Source: Imperialibacter sp040222385 (lineage in GTDB: Bacteria > Bacteroidota > Bacteroidia > Cytophagales > Cyclobacteriaceae). Taken from it: 64,000 nt of DNA. The stretch is taken from contig NZ_JAVKDF010000057.1 in NCBI RefSeq assembly GCF_040222385.1, positions 100,615 through 164,614 on the forward strand, written 5' to 3'. The position numbers were made by a program, and so were the translations under genes. Positions 17,689-27,425 of the stretch are shown piece by piece (position 1 is the first letter of the stretch; every line of letters begins with the position of its first letter). The notes beneath the pieces were generated by a model that worked only from the letters and a program-made list of their open reading frames with translations, was not told where the DNA came from and ran no database searches.

Positions 17689-18705
17689 TTAGGCAGTCAA
17701 AATTGCTTTCACTTTCTTCACCTCTTCCGCAGAGAACGAAGTATTCTCCAACGTCTTGGCATTGTCGACCAGTTGTTCAATTTTGCTTACTCCAACAAGT
17801 ACCGACGTCACGGCTTTGTTGTGAAGCAGCCAGGCAATGGCCATTTGCGACAATGACTGTCCCCTCTCCTGCGCTACTTTGTTCAGTTCTTTGATCTTGG
17901 GGAGGTTTTTCTCCACCGTTTCCTTTTCCAGGTAGGTCATGCCCTGCCCTGCCCTCGAATCGGCTGGAATACCATTCAGGTACTTGTTGCTCAGCATGCC
18001 CTGCTCCAGTGGGCTAAACGCAATGCAGCCCACTCCACCCTCAGTCAGCACATCCAGCAAACCATCCTCCACCCAACGGTCGAGCATCGAATAACGAGCC
18101 TGGTGAATCAGGCAAGGTGTGCCAAGGTCTTTCAAAATGGCAATGGCTTTTTTGGCTTCCGCCGCAGGGTAGTTGGATATACCCACGTATAAGGCTCTTC
18201 CCGAGCGAACAATAAAGTCAAGGGCACCCATGGTCTCTTCCAGCGGTGTATGTGGATCAGGCCGGTGGTGGTAGAACAGATCAACATAGTCGAGGTTCAT
18301 TCGCTTAAGGCTCTGATCAAGGCTATTGACCAGGTATTTACGTGAGCCAAAGTTACCGTAAGGGCCAGGCCACATGTCGTACCCAGCCTTGCTGGAAATA
18401 AACAGCTCGTGGCGATAGGGCCTGAAGTCGTCATTATACATACGGCCAAAGTTGGTTTCTGCTGAGCCAAACGGAGGGCCGTAGTTATTAGCAAGGTCAA
18501 AATGAATGATGCCCATATCGAACGCCTTGCGAAGCAAAAGTTGAGCGTTGAGCAGATTGTCTTTGTGGCCGAAATTGTGCCATAGGCCCAACGAAATCTC
18601 AGGAAGAAGAATGCCACTCTTACCTGAGCGCCGATACTTCATTGTTTTGTATCTGCTCTCGCTGGGTAGGTAAGTGGTCAATCCTGATTTGTCATGTATT
18701 TCCAT
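17689..18705 (-). CDS. Aldo/keto reductase, YghZ/L-glyceraldehyde-3-phosphate reductase type
   Basis: The 338-residue enzyme has the AKR barrel with the catalytic tetrad recognisable as Asp (HFDLANNYGP), Tyr in the same motif, Lys (ISSKAGYDMWPGPYG) and His (LFYHHRPD). The GKSGILLPEISLGLWHNFG start region is typical of the YghZ branch, which reduces small aldehydes such as L-glyceraldehyde 3-phosphate or methylglyoxal with NADPH. It is cytoplasmic and monocistronic. Confidence 0.88.
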   Translation of the reverse strand: MEIHDKSGLTTYLPSESRYKTMKYRRSGKSGILLPEISLGLWHNFGHKDNLLNAQLLLRKAFDMGIIHFDLANNYGPPFGSAETNFGRMYNDDFRPYRHELFISSKAGYDMWPGPYGNFGSRKYLVNSLDQSLKRMNLDYVDLFYHHRPDPHTPLEETMGALDFIVRSGRALYVGISNYPAAEAKKAIAILKDLGTPCLIHQARYSMLDRWVEDGLLDVLTEGGVGCIAFSPLEQGMLSNKYLNGIPADSRAGQGMTYLEKETVEKNLPKIKELNKVAQERGQSLSQMAIAWLLHNKAVTSVLVGVSKIEQLVDNAKTLENTSFSAEEVKKVKAILTA

Positions 18706-18876
18706 AAGTATCTAGTGTGTTTATATTTTTAACATGGCCAGAGGCCACAACGCTTTTCTCTGTATAAAACTCTCGGTTAAAGGTAAACTGCCGTACCGAA
18801 AAGTGGTAGCCCTTCATCAAGAATGTTCCTATTCCATGGTCTGTCCCCCGGCAGACTTTGCCAGTCGTTGAGTAGG

Positions 18877-21800
18877 TCAAGAGTCACGAGCCTCGCTCTC
18901 AACCTCAGGCTTGTCGCCAGCAAACTGGCTGGCATACTCCGAGGGGCTGACACCAAAATATTTTTTGAACCGGTTTCTGAAGTATTGCAGGTCATTGAAG
19001 CCCACGGCGTAGGTAATTTCCGAAACGGTCAGTTGGTTCTGCTTAAGCATTTGGGCAGCCCGTTTCAATCGAATAGTTCGGATAAACTCAACGGCTGTTT
19101 GGCCCGTTAGCGCCTTCACCTTTCGGTAAAAGTGCATTCTGCTCATGGCCACCTCTCTACCCAGATCCTCCACCCTGAACTCCGAATCACCAATATTGTC
19201 TTCGATGGTTTTCAACACCTTTTTCATGAAAACTTCATCCAGAGGAGTAATGGTAATCTCTTTAGGCTCCAACACCAGCTTCCTGCTGCCCATGAAACGC
19301 TCCCTCATCAGCTCCCTCGTCTTGATCAGGTTGCGTACCCTTATCTCCAAAAACCTGGAATCGAAAGGTTTGGTGATGTAGTCATCGGCCCCTGTTTCCA
19401 GGCCAGTGAGTTTATCCTCCAAATCAGCCTTGGCTGTGAGCAGTATCACTGGCACATGACTTATCCGACTGTCGGTTTTTACCAAATGACACATTTCCAC
19501 TCCATCCATCAATGGCATCATGATGTCAGAAATGATAAGATCCGGCACCAGCTCTATACATTTCTCCAACCCAATTTTGCCATTTGGAGCGTCAATAAAC
19601 TCATAGCTATGCTCCAGACTTTCTTTCATGTAGGTGCGCAAGTCTGCATTGTCCTCCACTATCAGTACCAGCGGTTTGCCTTCCTTGGGGTCGGTCTTCA
19701 CAATAGCAGTCTCTCCAGTGCTTTGCTTGTCTCTTTCTTCCAACTCTTCCACCACATGACCGATGCTCACGGCTCCGACCTTTTCTGGCTCCACAATTTC
19801 ACTGTCCTGCAAATGCGCTTTACCCATAGGGATGAGCACTTTGAAGCACGAGCCCTCACCAAGCGTACTTTTTACTGATATCCTGCCCCTGTGCAGCTCC
19901 ACAAGCTCCCTGGTAAGCGAAAGGCCTATGCCAGTCCCCTCCTGGTCAACGTGATGGTCAATATCTGCCTGATAGAACCTGTCAAAAACTGATTGCAGAT
20001 GTTCCTTTGGAATTCCCACGCCACAGTCTTTGACTGTGATTTGCACAAACTCCCCGCCTGCTTCACTGTCAGTCATTTCCATCGAAATTCGGCTCACATT
20101 GAGCGAAATTTCACCCTCACTGGTAAACTTGAAGGCGTTGGATAGCAGATTCGTTACAATCTTTTCAACTTTATCATGATCGATATATGCTTCCAGAGGA
20201 GCGTTCGGATGGTTGTAGGAATAGGAAAGCTTTTTTTGGGTGGCGTAAGACGAAAAAGACGCTGCGATTGGCTTTAAAAACTCGACTACGTCCGTTCGGC
20301 TCGCTTCCAGCTTCATGCTGCCACTGCCCAGCTTTGACAAGTCGAGCAGCTGATTGATCAATCTTAGCAACCTCTCTCCGCTCCTGATCATTACGCCGTA
20401 CTGTTTCCTTACGTCGCCACGAAAGGCACCTGAGTACATCGACTTTAGTGGGCTTAGCATCAAAGTGAGCGGGGTCCTGAATTCGTGAGAGATGTTAGCA
20501 AAAAAGTTGGACTTCATAGCATCCATCTCTTGCATTTTGGTCAGCTCCATGTGCTCGAGCCTCAAATCGCTTTTGAGTCTTTCTCTGTAGATAAGCACTT
20601 GTCGATACCATAGAAGCAGCCCAATCCCAATGCATACATACACAGCATAGGCCCACCAGGTAGCCCACCACGGGGGTGTTACTATTATTCTCAACGAAGC
20701 CCCTTCTTCATTCCAAAGACCATCATTATTGGAAGCCTTTACCCTAAAAACATAGTCGCCGTGAGGCACCTTGGTGTAGCTGGCAGTGCGCTGAGTGCCA
20801 GCCTCGTGCCAGTGCTCATCATATCCTTCCAGCATATAAGAGTAGCTGTTTTTAAATGCCTGAGAATAGTTAAGCGCCGCAAATTCAAAGCTAAATTCGT
20901 TTTGGTGATAGGTCAGTGTTATTTCTTTTGTATCGATAATGTTTTGTGCCAAAACTGAGCCTTTTGCTCCCGGCCTCACTTCTTCATTGTATATCCAAAA
21001 GCTGGTGATGTACACGGGTGGTATGTGTGGATTCTCCTTTACCTCTCCCGGATAGAATGAATTAAAACCATTTACCCCGCCAAAAAAGAATTCGCCGGAC
21101 TGGCTTTTCAAATAGGCGCCCCTCACAAACTCCTGCTCCTGTAGCCCGTCTGCGGTGCTATAGTTTTTGAAGCTCCTACTTTCAGGATCGAATTCACTGA
21201 TTCCCTGATTGGTGCTGATCCAAAACTTGCCCCGCTCATCTTCCAAAATTCCGTTGACTACATTATCGGCAAGCCCATCATTTTTTCGAAAAGTTTCGAA
21301 GGTTCCTTTTTCGTAGTCAAACTTGTTAAGGCCTGCCCAGGTGCTGACCCATAGGGTGCCTTTGGTGTCCTCATAAATAGCGTTTACCACATTGCTGCTG
21401 AGGGTGGTAGAGTCCTTGGGGTTGTTGGTGTAGGTTTTAAAAACCGGCTCTCCATCGCCAGCAAACGTCATTTGTAAAAGGCCTCCTCCTTCAGTTCCAA
21501 TCCAGATGTTATCCCGACTGTCTTCAAACATCGTAAATACCCTGTTGTGACTCAAAGATTCAGGGTCATCAGGATTCACTTCGTAATGCAAAAATCTGCC
21601 CGTCTTCCTATCAAACAGATCCAGCCCTTCATAGAATGCACCCACCCACAGTCTACGCCGACTGTCTTCAAAAATCGAAAACACATAGTTGGATCCTATG
21701 CTTGAAGCATCTTCTGGATCACTTTCAAATCGCTGAAAGGTGCCTGTTTTTTTATCAAACCTATTGAGTCCGCCCTCCCAGGTGCCTGCCCAAAGATCTC

Positions 21801-23109
21801 CGTAGCTATCGATCTCTAAAGAAATGACGGAATTACTCCCGATGCTTTTGGGGTCATTGATGTCGTGCACATAGCTTTTTACCTGATTGGTTTTCCTGTT
21901 AAAATGGTTGAGACCTCCGCCGTCGGTACCTATCCACAGGTTGCCTTCCTTGTCTTCCACAAAGCAGATGATGTCATTGTTGGCCAGGCTATGCCCACCG
22001 GATGGCGGCAAAATATGGTGAATGAACTTTGTCTGATACTGATCCCATTTATTCAAACCCCTGTTGCGGGCAGCCAGCCACATGGTGCCAATATTGTCTT
22101 TGTAAACTGCCCAAATCGAGTTAGCACCTACACTTGTTGGGTCGAGTGGATTGGGCCAAAAATTGGAAAACTGCCCGGTTTGTCTGTCATAGATCGACAA
22201 TCCACCGTTTTCCATTCCAAGCCAAAGCCGGTTGTAGTTGTCTTCGCTGATGCTAAGCACAATGTTGTGCACCAGGCCCGTTGGATCTACAATATTGGGC
22301 ATCACTCTTTGAAACTCCACGCCATTGTCTTTTGGTACCAGGCGGTTCATACCTTCTCGTGTACCAATCCAAATCTGGCCGTCACTGTCTTTCACAAATG
22401 AGTTCAGGTAATTGCTGGAAAGGCTCTTTACATTGCCCGGCTCATGTCGGTGGTGAATAAACCTTTGCCCCCCAATATCAAATCTGTCGAGCCCGCCACC
22501 ATACGTCGCCACCCAAATATTGCCATAGTTGTCTTCATAGATCGCACTTATATGGTTGTTGGCTAAACTGAGGGGGTCTTTCGCATCATTCTTAAAATGC
22601 TCGAAAGATTTTGAATCAGCATATATCACATTTAATCCGCCCCCTTCGGTGCCAATCCACACGTTGTCACGGCTATCGATAAAAAGATCAGTCACCCAAT
22701 TATCAGAGAGGCTCTCCGGGTCATTGGATTTGGATTGGAAACGGGTGAAGTTGTCGGAGTTTCTGTTGTAGAGATTCAGCCCAGCGTCCATTGTCCCCAC
22801 CCAAATATTGCCTTCCTTGTCTTCAGCCATGCAGTTTACAAAGCTGCTGCTCAGCGAGGTGCTGTCTCCATGGATATACTCATATACCTTAAACTCGATT
22901 CCATCATATTTATTCAGCCCGTTTCGGGTTCCAAACCACAAGAAGCCATGCTGATCCTGGATGATGCTCGTTACTGACTTTTCTGAAAGACCGTCAGTCA
23001 GCTGTTCAAACTTAATATTGCTCGTCAGCGCAGAGTTGTTTTGGGCGTTGGCCCATTTGGTCGCAACCTGACACAAAGCAATCAAAACGAAATACCTTAT
23101 CCACCCCAT
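18877..23109 (-). CDS. Hybrid two-component sensor/response regulator (HTCS) with AraC output
   Basis: A 1410-residue one-protein signalling system. I start it at 23109 (MGWIRYFVLIALCQV) to give a signal peptide. Domains: about 14 two-component propeller repeats forming two seven-bladed propellers in the periplasm (to about 700), a Y_Y_Y domain, one membrane helix, a HisKA domain (SHEFRTPLTLMLSPL), a HATPase (GTGIGLSLTREL), a receiver with the phospho-Asp in LIISDIMMPLMDG, and a C-terminal AraC HTH. Such proteins sense oligosaccharides and switch on the adjoining catabolic genes. No SusC/SusD genes are near; the PD40 gene just upstream is a possible target. Confidence 0.93.
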   Translation of the reverse strand: MGWIRYFVLIALCQVATKWANAQNNSALTSNIKFEQLTDGLSEKSVTSIIQDQHGFLWFGTRNGLNKYDGIEFKVYEYIHGDSTSLSSSFVNCMAEDKEGNIWVGTMDAGLNLYNRNSDNFTRFQSKSNDPESLSDNWVTDLFIDSRDNVWIGTEGGGLNVIYADSKSFEHFKNDAKDPLSLANNHISAIYEDNYGNIWVATYGGGLDRFDIGGQRFIHHRHEPGNVKSLSSNYLNSFVKDSDGQIWIGTREGMNRLVPKDNGVEFQRVMPNIVDPTGLVHNIVLSISEDNYNRLWLGMENGGLSIYDRQTGQFSNFWPNPLDPTSVGANSIWAVYKDNIGTMWLAARNRGLNKWDQYQTKFIHHILPPSGGHSLANNDIICFVEDKEGNLWIGTDGGGLNHFNRKTNQVKSYVHDINDPKSIGSNSVISLEIDSYGDLWAGTWEGGLNRFDKKTGTFQRFESDPEDASSIGSNYVFSIFEDSRRRLWVGAFYEGLDLFDRKTGRFLHYEVNPDDPESLSHNRVFTMFEDSRDNIWIGTEGGGLLQMTFAGDGEPVFKTYTNNPKDSTTLSSNVVNAIYEDTKGTLWVSTWAGLNKFDYEKGTFETFRKNDGLADNVVNGILEDERGKFWISTNQGISEFDPESRSFKNYSTADGLQEQEFVRGAYLKSQSGEFFFGGVNGFNSFYPGEVKENPHIPPVYITSFWIYNEEVRPGAKGSVLAQNIIDTKEITLTYHQNEFSFEFAALNYSQAFKNSYSYMLEGYDEHWHEAGTQRTASYTKVPHGDYVFRVKASNNDGLWNEEGASLRIIVTPPWWATWWAYAVYVCIGIGLLLWYRQVLIYRERLKSDLRLEHMELTKMQEMDAMKSNFFANISHEFRTPLTLMLSPLKSMYSGAFRGDVRKQYGVMIRSGERLLRLINQLLDLSKLGSGSMKLEASRTDVVEFLKPIAASFSSYATQKKLSYSYNHPNAPLEAYIDHDKVEKIVTNLLSNAFKFTSEGEISLNVSRISMEMTDSEAGGEFVQITVKDCGVGIPKEHLQSVFDRFYQADIDHHVDQEGTGIGLSLTRELVELHRGRISVKSTLGEGSCFKVLIPMGKAHLQDSEIVEPEKVGAVSIGHVVEELEERDKQSTGETAIVKTDPKEGKPLVLIVEDNADLRTYMKESLEHSYEFIDAPNGKIGLEKCIELVPDLIISDIMMPLMDGVEMCHLVKTDSRISHVPVILLTAKADLEDKLTGLETGADDYITKPFDSRFLEIRVRNLIKTRELMRERFMGSRKLVLEPKEITITPLDEVFMKKVLKTIEDNIGDSEFRVEDLGREVAMSRMHFYRKVKALTGQTAVEFIRTIRLKRAAQMLKQNQLTVSEITYAVGFNDLQYFRNRFKKYFGVSPSEYASQFAGDKPEVESEARDS

Positions 23110-23348
23110 TCTCTTCAATATTGCTATCGTTATTGAAAAATTCGCCACTCTGTAAAGATCAGGAAAAATCCAGACCCATAAAGGCACCTTTTTTTAAAAC
23201 ATTTATAATATCCCCAATAAAAGCATCACTTCAAGTGCTTTTTTCAGAAGGTTACAAATACCGTGGTCTTTTGAAAGAAGTGTAGGCAAGTTTGGGTAAT
23301 GCAATAGTTTACTTTGTATTGAGTATATTATGTATCAATGTAGAGAAA

Positions 23349-23380
23349 CAAAAATGCCCGGAAACTAGCCGGGCACTTTT
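23349..23380 (-). terminator. Terminator of the PD40 protein gene
   Basis: A 7-bp GC-rich stem (23355-23361 with 23369-23375), 7-nt loop, is followed on the minus strand by TTTTTG. It lies about 85 bases after the stop codon of the upstream gene. Confidence 0.8.
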
Positions 23381-23461
23381 GTTAACGACATTTTATGTTT
23401 ACCAAACTTACTACTAGCGCATTGTAGCTGATGAATTTACAATTTCACCGAACTGCGATGC

Positions 23462-24985
23462 TTACTTTTTTCCTGAGTTACTCACGAAAGCCACTGATTT
23501 ACTATCGGGCGACCACGATGGTGTATTGATAGTACCCTGCCCTCCGTACATGTAGGCAAGTACCTTTGACTGCCCACCGGCTACCGCCATAATTTTCAGC
23601 TCAACTCTTTTGTACGGTGGGTGGTCATTCACAGGAATCGTTGGAGGAAACGAAATGTAAAGTATCCACTTCCCGTCAGGGGAAATGTGAGGGAACCAGT
23701 CGTTGTTGTCGTCGAACGTAAGCTGTTCCTGTCCCGTGCCGTCGGCCTTCATGCGCCAAAGCTGCATAGTACCCGACTGCGACCCGTTGTAATAAATGTA
23801 TTTACCATCTGGGGAGTACTCGCATCCGTCGACATGGCCATAAGTGAAATTGGTTAGCTGAGTTTCTACCTTTGTCTTAATATTGGCTTTGTAGATATTG
23901 TAGCCTTTTGTTTCACCCCGTTGTGCCACATATACCACCTCTTTGTTATTGGGAGCCCATCCATGAAAGTAAGAGGGCGTTTTTTCGGTAACCAGATCCG
24001 GAATTCCACCGGTCAACGGCAGCACATACACAGTCGACCCACCACCGGGCAACCCGTCTCTGTGGCTGCTTACCGCCAGCATTTTACCATCAAAGGAAAT
24101 GCCGTGGTCATTGTTGTTGCGCTTTAGATCGCCAGTATTTAGCTGCTGAGGCTCTCCGCCAGTGAGCGGAATAGTATAAATAGAACCATCCATGTTAAAA
24201 AGAAGCTCCCTGCCATCGGGCATCCAATTGGGTGCCTCGAAGCCCTTTTCCTTTTCGTAAATCACGGTTCTTTTACCATCAGCTATTGTCATTGTCTCCA
24301 GGCGGGCACCGAGCCAGCCCTCTCTATAAGGATTGTAAGTGGCTGGCAGCGGCTTGTCTATTCTTACATTCCATGCTATTCCTTCCTCTACTACGTCTGG
24401 GTTGTGCGAGCCCACGAAAATGCCGGCAAACACCTCATCAGGCATATCCGGCATCATGTGTGAGCCAATCAACTGAAGTGGCTCCCCGAAATGGGCGGCC
24501 CTCATGATCAACTCCTTACCAGAGCGTTCAAGTTGGATGGTTGTATAATTACTTTTCGGCGGAAAAATCTCATCCTGAGGATCTCGCATAAACGCTCCTC
24601 GTAACTCCCTCCATTGTAGCACCGTTAGTCCGTCGCCATGAAGAGTGGCGCTGACATGGGCCGCACTCTCATCCAACGATTCTCTCACCATCCAACCAAT
24701 TTTACGATGGGGATCAACTCCGTCGCCATTGAAACCAAAGTTGGCTGTCAAGATAAAGTCTCCTTTTAGTTTTTGGTGGGCAAAGTGAAACTCGTCCCTT
24801 TCAAACCAAATATTGTACCCTGCACCTTTGATAAAATAGGTTTGGGTTTGTTCGTCGTAGGTAGCTCCGCCTTTCTTATTTGGGTTGCCAACATCCACGT
24901 GGTCAGAAAATATTCCGACGGGACTTTGGGCGTTTGTCATGCCAAGTGAAAGCAAAAAGCTTAATAGTAGTAGCCTAATTTTCAT
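23462..24985 (-). CDS. Exported protein with DUF1349-like sandwich and TolB-like PD40 propeller
   Basis: A 507-residue protein with a signal peptide (ending TNAQS). The first half (about 25-215) resembles a concanavalin/DUF1349-like beta-sandwich; the second half (about 230-505) has repeated PD40 motifs such as PNWMPDGRELLFN, HISPDGKWILYIS and PSWSPDSKSVAFVS, making a six-bladed propeller. It is likely periplasmic and binds carbohydrate or protein. It is adjacent to the HTCS gene and may belong to its regulon. No catalytic residues are evident. Confidence 0.82.
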   Translation of the reverse strand: MKIRLLLLSFLLSLGMTNAQSPVGIFSDHVDVGNPNKKGGATYDEQTQTYFIKGAGYNIWFERDEFHFAHQKLKGDFILTANFGFNGDGVDPHRKIGWMVRESLDESAAHVSATLHGDGLTVLQWRELRGAFMRDPQDEIFPPKSNYTTIQLERSGKELIMRAAHFGEPLQLIGSHMMPDMPDEVFAGIFVGSHNPDVVEEGIAWNVRIDKPLPATYNPYREGWLGARLETMTIADGKRTVIYEKEKGFEAPNWMPDGRELLFNMDGSIYTIPLTGGEPQQLNTGDLKRNNNDHGISFDGKMLAVSSHRDGLPGGGSTVYVLPLTGGIPDLVTEKTPSYFHGWAPNNKEVVYVAQRGETKGYNIYKANIKTKVETQLTNFTYGHVDGCEYSPDGKYIYYNGSQSGTMQLWRMKADGTGQEQLTFDDNNDWFPHISPDGKWILYISFPPTIPVNDHPPYKRVELKIMAVAGGQSKVLAYMYGGQGTINTPSWSPDSKSVAFVSNSGKK

Positions 24986-25211
24986 GGTGTTGTTCTTAAA
25001 ATTTATTGCCAGGCAGATCTGGAGTGGCTAACGAAATGTCCTCGGTAGTCAAGAACACCTTTGCTCTGCTCTGGTAAAGGTGGATACAATTCGGTCAACG
25101 AGTGGATGCCGGATGTAACAATGTAACTGGACATTTTATTTTCTAGGAAGCAGGTCAGCGAAGGCTAAGTTGACACCAATGCCCGGGCAAAGCTATTTGT
25201 AACTTTCCCAA

Positions 25212-25250
25212 GTGGTAAAAAGCCCTAAACCACGTTAAGCTTTTTTACCT
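25212..25250. repeat. Imperfect inverted repeat in intergenic region
   Basis: GGTAAAAAGC (25214-25223) and GCTTTTTTACC (25239-25249) form a hairpin with one extra T. It lies before the small plus-strand frame at 25276 and may be part of its leader or a terminator-like element. Confidence 0.4.
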
Positions 25251-25275
25251 AAAAAGAATATATCCACATTTAGAT

Positions 25276-25377
25276 ATGAAAGGGCTTCCTCTCCGGCTTG
25301 GTTTACGAAAAGGCGGTGTTGGGTGTAAACGAACAAGAACCATAAACGAGTATAAATACATCGAAAGAGGGCGGTAA
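25276..25377 (+). CDS. Candidate 33-residue basic small protein or small RNA
   Basis: The 469-base gap between the PD40 gene and the epimerase gene holds a plus-strand ATG frame of 33 codons, beginning MKGLPLRLG and ending IERGR, rich in Arg and Lys. Its stop codon lies inside the hairpin of a plus-strand terminator (25370-25398), for which no other upstream gene exists on this strand. Either a small protein or a non-coding RNA is transcribed here. I recognise no family and no clear promoter. Confidence 0.3.
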   Translation: MKGLPLRLGLRKGGVGCKRTRTINEYKYIERGR

Positions 25378-25398
25378 TTACCCGCCCCTTTTTCTTTT
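25369..25398 (+). terminator. Orphan plus-strand terminator
   Basis: A GC-rich stem (GGGCGG with CCGCCC, plus partial TAA/TTA pairing) is followed by CTTTTTCTTTT on the plus strand. Both neighbouring annotated genes are on the minus strand, so it must serve an unlisted transcript. Confidence 0.6.
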
Positions 25399-25454
25399 GA
25401 TGGCTGGCGTTAGCGGATTATGGTATTTGGAAGGGAAAAGTGAGTTTGCCAGAC

Positions 25455-26366
25455 TTAGGTTGACAAAACTTTATTTAGCTTATCGTATAGCGCTTTTACT
25501 TTCTGCTTTGGGTCACCGGTGCCAAGTGTTTCGATGGGTAAATAACCTTTGTAGCTCGATGCTTTAATAATGTCCACCAGCCTTTTCAGGTCTGTCTCCA
25601 CTTCTTCGCCGTTTTCAAAAATGAGCTCTTTGATTTGCCAGTTGACAGCATAAGGAATAGTCTTCTCAATTTCCTCGTAGGGGTCTCCTACCCGGTAACT
25701 GCCTGTGTCCAAAATAAGCCCGAACCACTCTGAGTCGATCATATCCATAATCCTGGTCACGTGCTCGGCCGTTTTGATAAAGTCGTTATGGTTTTGAATG
25801 GCCACTGTGACGCCAAACTTCTTGCCATGATCAATACATTCCTGGATATCTTTCACCATCCAGGCGGCAACGTTGTTCCATGAAAACCCGTCGGGCACTT
25901 TAGCACCTGCAAAAATCCTGATCACAGGAGCCCCGAGCTTAGCGGCAGCTTCAATCCAATTTTTTACCAGCTTTATTTCTTCCTTTCTTTTTTCAGGATC
26001 GGCCAGCGTAAAATCGTTGCGAACACCGGTGCCACTTATGTCCAACCCCAACCGAAAAGCGTGCCTCTTGATCTCAAACAGGTAGTCATCTGGCGGCACA
26101 TTGGGGTAGCCTTTGAAATAGTAAGCAGTAATATCCACAGCCGCAAAACCAACTTCTGAACAGTACTCCAGCATATCGTGTACATCCATACTGCCATCGG
26201 TAAGGGGTGCATTGAAAGAAAACGCATTGAGGCTGATTTTCAACTGGGAAGCTTTTGCAGACATGCCTGCAATATGCTGTGCCACAAGCGTTGGCGTTGA
26301 AGCAAAGTTCACTGCCGATAACGCAGATAGGCCTAGTGCACCCTTCAAAAGCTGTCTTCTTTTCAT
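25455..26366 (-). CDS. Exported sugar phosphate isomerase/epimerase-like TIM barrel protein
   Basis: A 303-residue protein starting at 26366 with a Tat-like leader (MKRRQLLKGALGLSALSAV); the longer frame to 26420 only adds a polar stretch. The barrel carries likely metal ligands in IQNHND, LILDTGSY and LPIETLG. It is divergent from the YdjC-like deacetylase gene. It resembles the protein at 16639 in design but is not closely similar. The substrate is unknown; the context is sugar and sugar-acid breakdown. Confidence 0.85.
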   Translation of the reverse strand: MKRRQLLKGALGLSALSAVNFASTPTLVAQHIAGMSAKASQLKISLNAFSFNAPLTDGSMDVHDMLEYCSEVGFAAVDITAYYFKGYPNVPPDDYLFEIKRHAFRLGLDISGTGVRNDFTLADPEKRKEEIKLVKNWIEAAAKLGAPVIRIFAGAKVPDGFSWNNVAAWMVKDIQECIDHGKKFGVTVAIQNHNDFIKTAEHVTRIMDMIDSEWFGLILDTGSYRVGDPYEEIEKTIPYAVNWQIKELIFENGEEVETDLKRLVDIIKASSYKGYLPIETLGTGDPKQKVKALYDKLNKVLST

Positions 26367-26515
26367 GCTATTTATCATGGCTGGGGTATTCATCAATGAG
26401 CTACTCACACTTTTGTTCATCAGCGCATTCTCTAAATTAATAAACTTCCATTATTTTACACCTCATTAATACTTTATCTTAGCATTACTTATTTCTAAAC
26501 CTACCAAAACTGAGC

Positions 26516-27361
26516 ATGATCAGATTATTTCAACCAGCGTTGCTTTTTCTTCTTTTTACCGGCAGCATCCACCTTTCAGCGCAGCGCCTTATTGTTCGTG
26601 GAGACGACATGGGATTCTCTCATAGTGGCAATGAAGCGTTGATAAAGACGTTTAAGGAGGGAATAGAAACATCAATCGAAGTGATTGTTCCATCGCCATG
26701 GTTTCCTGAAGCCGTTAAAATGCTGGCAGAAAACCCTGGTATTGACGTCGGCATTCATCTGGTGCTCACCAGCGAGTGGGACAATGTGAAATGGCAGCCA
26801 CTGACCGATGCACCAAGCCTTCGGGACAAGGATGGTTATTTCTACCCGATGATATGGCCGAACAAAAACTATCCTGGGCAAGCCGTGCTGGAAAACGAAT
26901 TCAGCCTCGATGACATTGAAAAAGAATGGAGAGCACAAATTGAGTTGGCAAAAAAAATGATTCCGAGGCTCAGTCACATCTCGGGCCATATGGGCTGCAC
27001 AAACCTGAACGATGACACAGCCGCCATTGCCAAAAAGCTGGCTATAGAATATGATATCGATATTGATACGCAGCAATTGGGCGTGCAGGGTGCCAGGTAC
27101 GACGGGGATCATGCTACACTCGCAGAAAAGAAAGAAAGCTTCAGTAAAATGCTCAACAAGCTGGAAAAGGGCAAAACCTACATGTTTGTAGAACATCCGG
27201 GCATCGACACGCCGGAACTGAGGGCTATTTCTCACATTGGTTATGAGAACGTGGCCGAAGACCGCCAGGGTGTAACCGACCTATGGATAGACGAAGACAT
27301 CAAGGCACTCATTAAGAAAAAGGGCATTCAGCTAATTAGCTACAAAGACCTTGTGAAATAG
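26516..27361 (+). CDS. Exported YdjC/ChbG family carbohydrate deacetylase
   Basis: A 281-residue protein with a signal peptide (ending LSAQR). The metal-site motif RGDDMGFSHSGNEA (Asp-Asp), the histidine of GIHLVLTSEW and the HISGHMG motif match the YdjC family, whose E. coli member ChbG removes acetyl groups from chito-oligosaccharides. Here it is exported, so it would act in the periplasm. It is 64 bp before the ketoglutarate semialdehyde dehydrogenase gene and may be co-transcribed with it. Confidence 0.87.
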   Translation: MIRLFQPALLFLLFTGSIHLSAQRLIVRGDDMGFSHSGNEALIKTFKEGIETSIEVIVPSPWFPEAVKMLAENPGIDVGIHLVLTSEWDNVKWQPLTDAPSLRDKDGYFYPMIWPNKNYPGQAVLENEFSLDDIEKEWRAQIELAKKMIPRLSHISGHMGCTNLNDDTAAIAKKLAIEYDIDIDTQQLGVQGARYDGDHATLAEKKESFSKMLNKLEKGKTYMFVEHPGIDTPELRAISHIGYENVAEDRQGVTDLWIDEDIKALIKKKGIQLISYKDLVK

Positions 27362-27425
27362 AGAGGGGTAGAATGCCTCATTAGTTTTAATTAATTTTAC
27401 TTACGAAAGACACCATCAATTATTC

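Noticed and set aside
23349..23380. Operator for the HTCS
   Set aside because: The hairpin is followed by a T run on the minus strand just after a gene end, so it is a terminator.
18877..24985. A classical polysaccharide utilisation locus
   Set aside because: There is an HTCS but no SusC/SusD pair nearby, and the receptor at 4319 is of another type.
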